Source: CAYWVR01 sp964461715 (GTDB lineage Bacteria; Planctomycetota; Phycisphaerae; FEN-1346). Taken from it: a stretch of 23,349 nt of DNA. Numbering within the stretch: position 1 is the first letter of the stretch; every line of letters starts with the position of its first letter. A model generated the notes under the pieces. That model was not told the DNA's origin, did not search any database, and saw nothing but the letters and a program-made list of their open reading frames with translations. Location of the stretch: NCBI GenBank assembly GCA_964461715.1, contig CAYWVR010000044.1, positions 1-23,349 on the forward strand, in the 5' to 3' direction. Of this stretch, positions 22,177 through 23,349 are shown one piece after another. Made by a program: the position numbers and the translations under genes.

Positions 22177-23349
22177 TCAAAACTCGGTTGAGCCGCTGAA
22201 CTGCACCTCGCGGACCCGGATCGCGGGGCAGACGACGGGGCCCTGGACGAGGGTGAGGCGGCGGCCGGCGCCGTCGAGGCGGGCGAGGGCCTCGAGGATG
22301 TTCTCGGTGTACCGGAAGTTCCGGACCGGGCCGACGATCTCGCCGCCCTCGATCAGGAACGTCCCGTCCCGCGTCATCCCCGTCAGGACCGTCTTCATCG
22401 GGTCGAGGACGTTCGTGTAATGGAACCGCGTCACCAGCAGGCCCCGCTCGGTCTCGGCGACGAGCCGCCGCTCGCTCGAGGCGCCGCCCTTCATGAAGAG
22501 GTGCATCGGCGTGCATTCGTAGCGGGAGGAGGCGGGGAGGGCGTGGCCGGTCGACTTGCGCTTCCCGAGCCGCCGCGCCCGGTAATCGTTCGTCGCCACG
22601 CCCTTCGCGACGCCCTTCGTGATGAGCGACAGCCGCCGCGACGGCATCCCCTCGAAATCGAACGGGGCCGGGAGCGTCCGCCGGTCGAGGGCGTTGTCCC
22701 AGATCGTGATGTCCGCGCCGGTGACCGGCTCGCCGAGGCGTCCGGCCAGGGGGCTGCGGCCCTCGTCGAAGGCCTTCCCGCCGAAGGCGACGTACGCGAG
22801 GTACTCGATCCACTCGGCCGTCGCCGCCGGCTCCAGGACCACGTCGTACCGCCCGGCGGGAAGGGCCGCGGGCCGGCGGCTCTTGTCGGCCTTCAGGGCC
22901 GCCCGCTGGCCGACCCGCTTGACGTCCAGGTCCTCCCACCGCGAGGCGACGGCCTCGGCGTAGCCCGCCCCGTCGTCGTCGGCGACGACGGTTGTGTGGA
23001 CGGCGGCCCGGGTCTCGGCGGAGGCGACCTCGACGCCCGTGCTGGAGACGACGGCGGTGGCGAAGTCGTCGGTCCGGACGGCGCCGGCGGCCCGGGCGTG
23101 CTTGGCGCGGGCGGCGTCCATAATCCGGCCGGCGGCGTCGGCCCGGGCGTCGGGGGCCAGGTCGGCGGTGGCGGCGTCGTGGGTGTCAGGGTCCTCGACG
23201 GGTCGCGGCTCCGGCAGGCCGGGCCAGTCCTCCAGCGGCTCGGCCGCGCGGGCGATCGCCAGGGCCGCCTCCCGCGCTTCGGCCAGCGCCGACGGGGCCA
23301 GGCTCGAGGTCGTAGCCACGCCGAGGCGCTTTGCGGCGACGACGCGGAC
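22177..23349 (-). CDS. TldE/PmbA-like metallopeptidase-family protein (5' end outside window)
   Basis: The frame is open to the right edge, so the 391 residues seen lack the N-terminus. The apparent GTG start at 23319 is internal, since VRVVAAKRLGVATTSSL before and after it reads as family sequence. The middle part GRSPLAGRLGEPVTGADITIWDN, then FDFEGMPSRRLSLITKGVAKGVATNDYRARRLG, and the end GTFLIEGGEIVGPVRNFRYTENILEAL are typical of the TldD/PmbA family. These work as TldD-TldE pairs that trim peptides. No HExxxH zinc motif is visible, which points to the TldE/PmbA partner rather than the catalytic TldD; a TldD gene would be expected just upstream, outside the window. (Longer quoted stretches are given as motifs only: RSPLAGRLGEPVTG, FEGMPSRR, GGEIVGPVRNFRYTENIL.). 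Confidence 0.82.
   Translation of the reverse strand, partial: VRVVAAKRLGVATTSSLAPSALAEAREAALAIARAAEPLEDWPGLPEPRPVEDPDTHDAATADLAPDARADAAGRIMDAARAKHARAAGAVRTDDFATAVVSSTGVEVASAETRAAVHTTVVADDDGAGYAEAVASRWEDLDVKRVGQRAALKADKSRRPAALPAGRYDVVLEPAATAEWIEYLAYVAFGGKAFDEGRSPLAGRLGEPVTGADITIWDNALDRRTLPAPFDFEGMPSRRLSLITKGVAKGVATNDYRARRLGKRKSTGHALPASSRYECTPMHLFMKGGASSERRLVAETERGLLVTRFHYTNVLDPMKTVLTGMTRDGTFLIEGGEIVGPVRNFRYTENILEALARLDGAGRRLTLVQGPVVCPAIRVREVQFSGSTEF

Noticed and set aside
22175..22180. TTGACA as -35 of a dehydrogenase promoter
   Set aside because: It overlaps the stop codon of the upstream gene and no -10-like sequence lies 15-19 bases downstream.

Overview
The window looks like a chromosomal stretch from a high-G+C bacterium, most likely an uncultured member of the Planctomycetota (Phycisphaerae or a related deep branch). 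The reasons are a PEP-CTERM sorting-tail protein, a Tat-exported sulfatase, a XylR-type AraC regulator, an L-fucose-isomerase-family protein, a UvrA of a divergent type, a complete mreBCD-mrdA rod-shape block and an apolipoprotein N-acyltransferase. The phylum is inferred from gene content and protein style; no marker gene here proves it.

Layout. (1) Bases 1-1427 are accessory DNA of visibly lower G+C. They hold the 3' end of an unknown gene, a decayed DNA-methyltransferase tail, a small two-helix membrane protein resembling superinfection-exclusion SieB, a second and intact-looking methyltransferase tail, and a conserved-looking unknown ORF that runs into a tRNA gene. (2) tRNA-Lys(CTT), minus strand at 1428-1503, has its own promoter and a likely terminator, and probably marks the edge of an integrated element. 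(3) A 5' fragment of a SpoIIE/PP2C-type phosphatase (1875-2210) breaks off exactly at the stop codon of the PBP2 gene. (4) A minus-strand cell-shape operon spans 8202-2210: coiled-coil membrane protein, small membrane protein, mreB, mreC, mreD, mrdA (PBP2); no rodA follows. (5) A second minus-strand operon, lnt plus a HEAT-repeat protein (11301-8432), has a promoter in front and a terminator whose loop contains the stop codon. (6) A plus-strand fucose-isomerase-like gene (11442-12848) converges on a minus-strand sulfatase (14817-13297); between them is a 448-base gap rich in short repeats. (7) An IS3-family remnant (14924-15315) lies between the sulfatase and a PEP-CTERM protein gene, which diverges from a XylR-like regulator across a compact two-promoter region. 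(8) uvrA, a zinc-dependent polyol-type dehydrogenase and a TldE/PmbA-like gene (cut by the window edge) fill the right end, all on the minus strand.

How the genes fit together. MreB, MreC, MreD and PBP2 form the elongation machinery for lateral peptidoglycan synthesis, and the two coiled-coil/membrane proteins share the transcript. Lnt completes lipoprotein maturation and its HEAT-repeat partner is translationally coupled to it. The sulfatase, the isomerase-like protein, the regulator and perhaps the dehydrogenase suggest use of sulfated or unusual sugars, but this is inferred from families and proximity only. The left end is the most mobile part: methyltransferase remnants, a SieB-like protein and a tRNA boundary are what one expects of a decaying defence or prophage island. 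Several promoters share a CTTGAC-type -35 with a 16-17 base spacer, so expression signals for the housekeeping genes can be read fairly directly.
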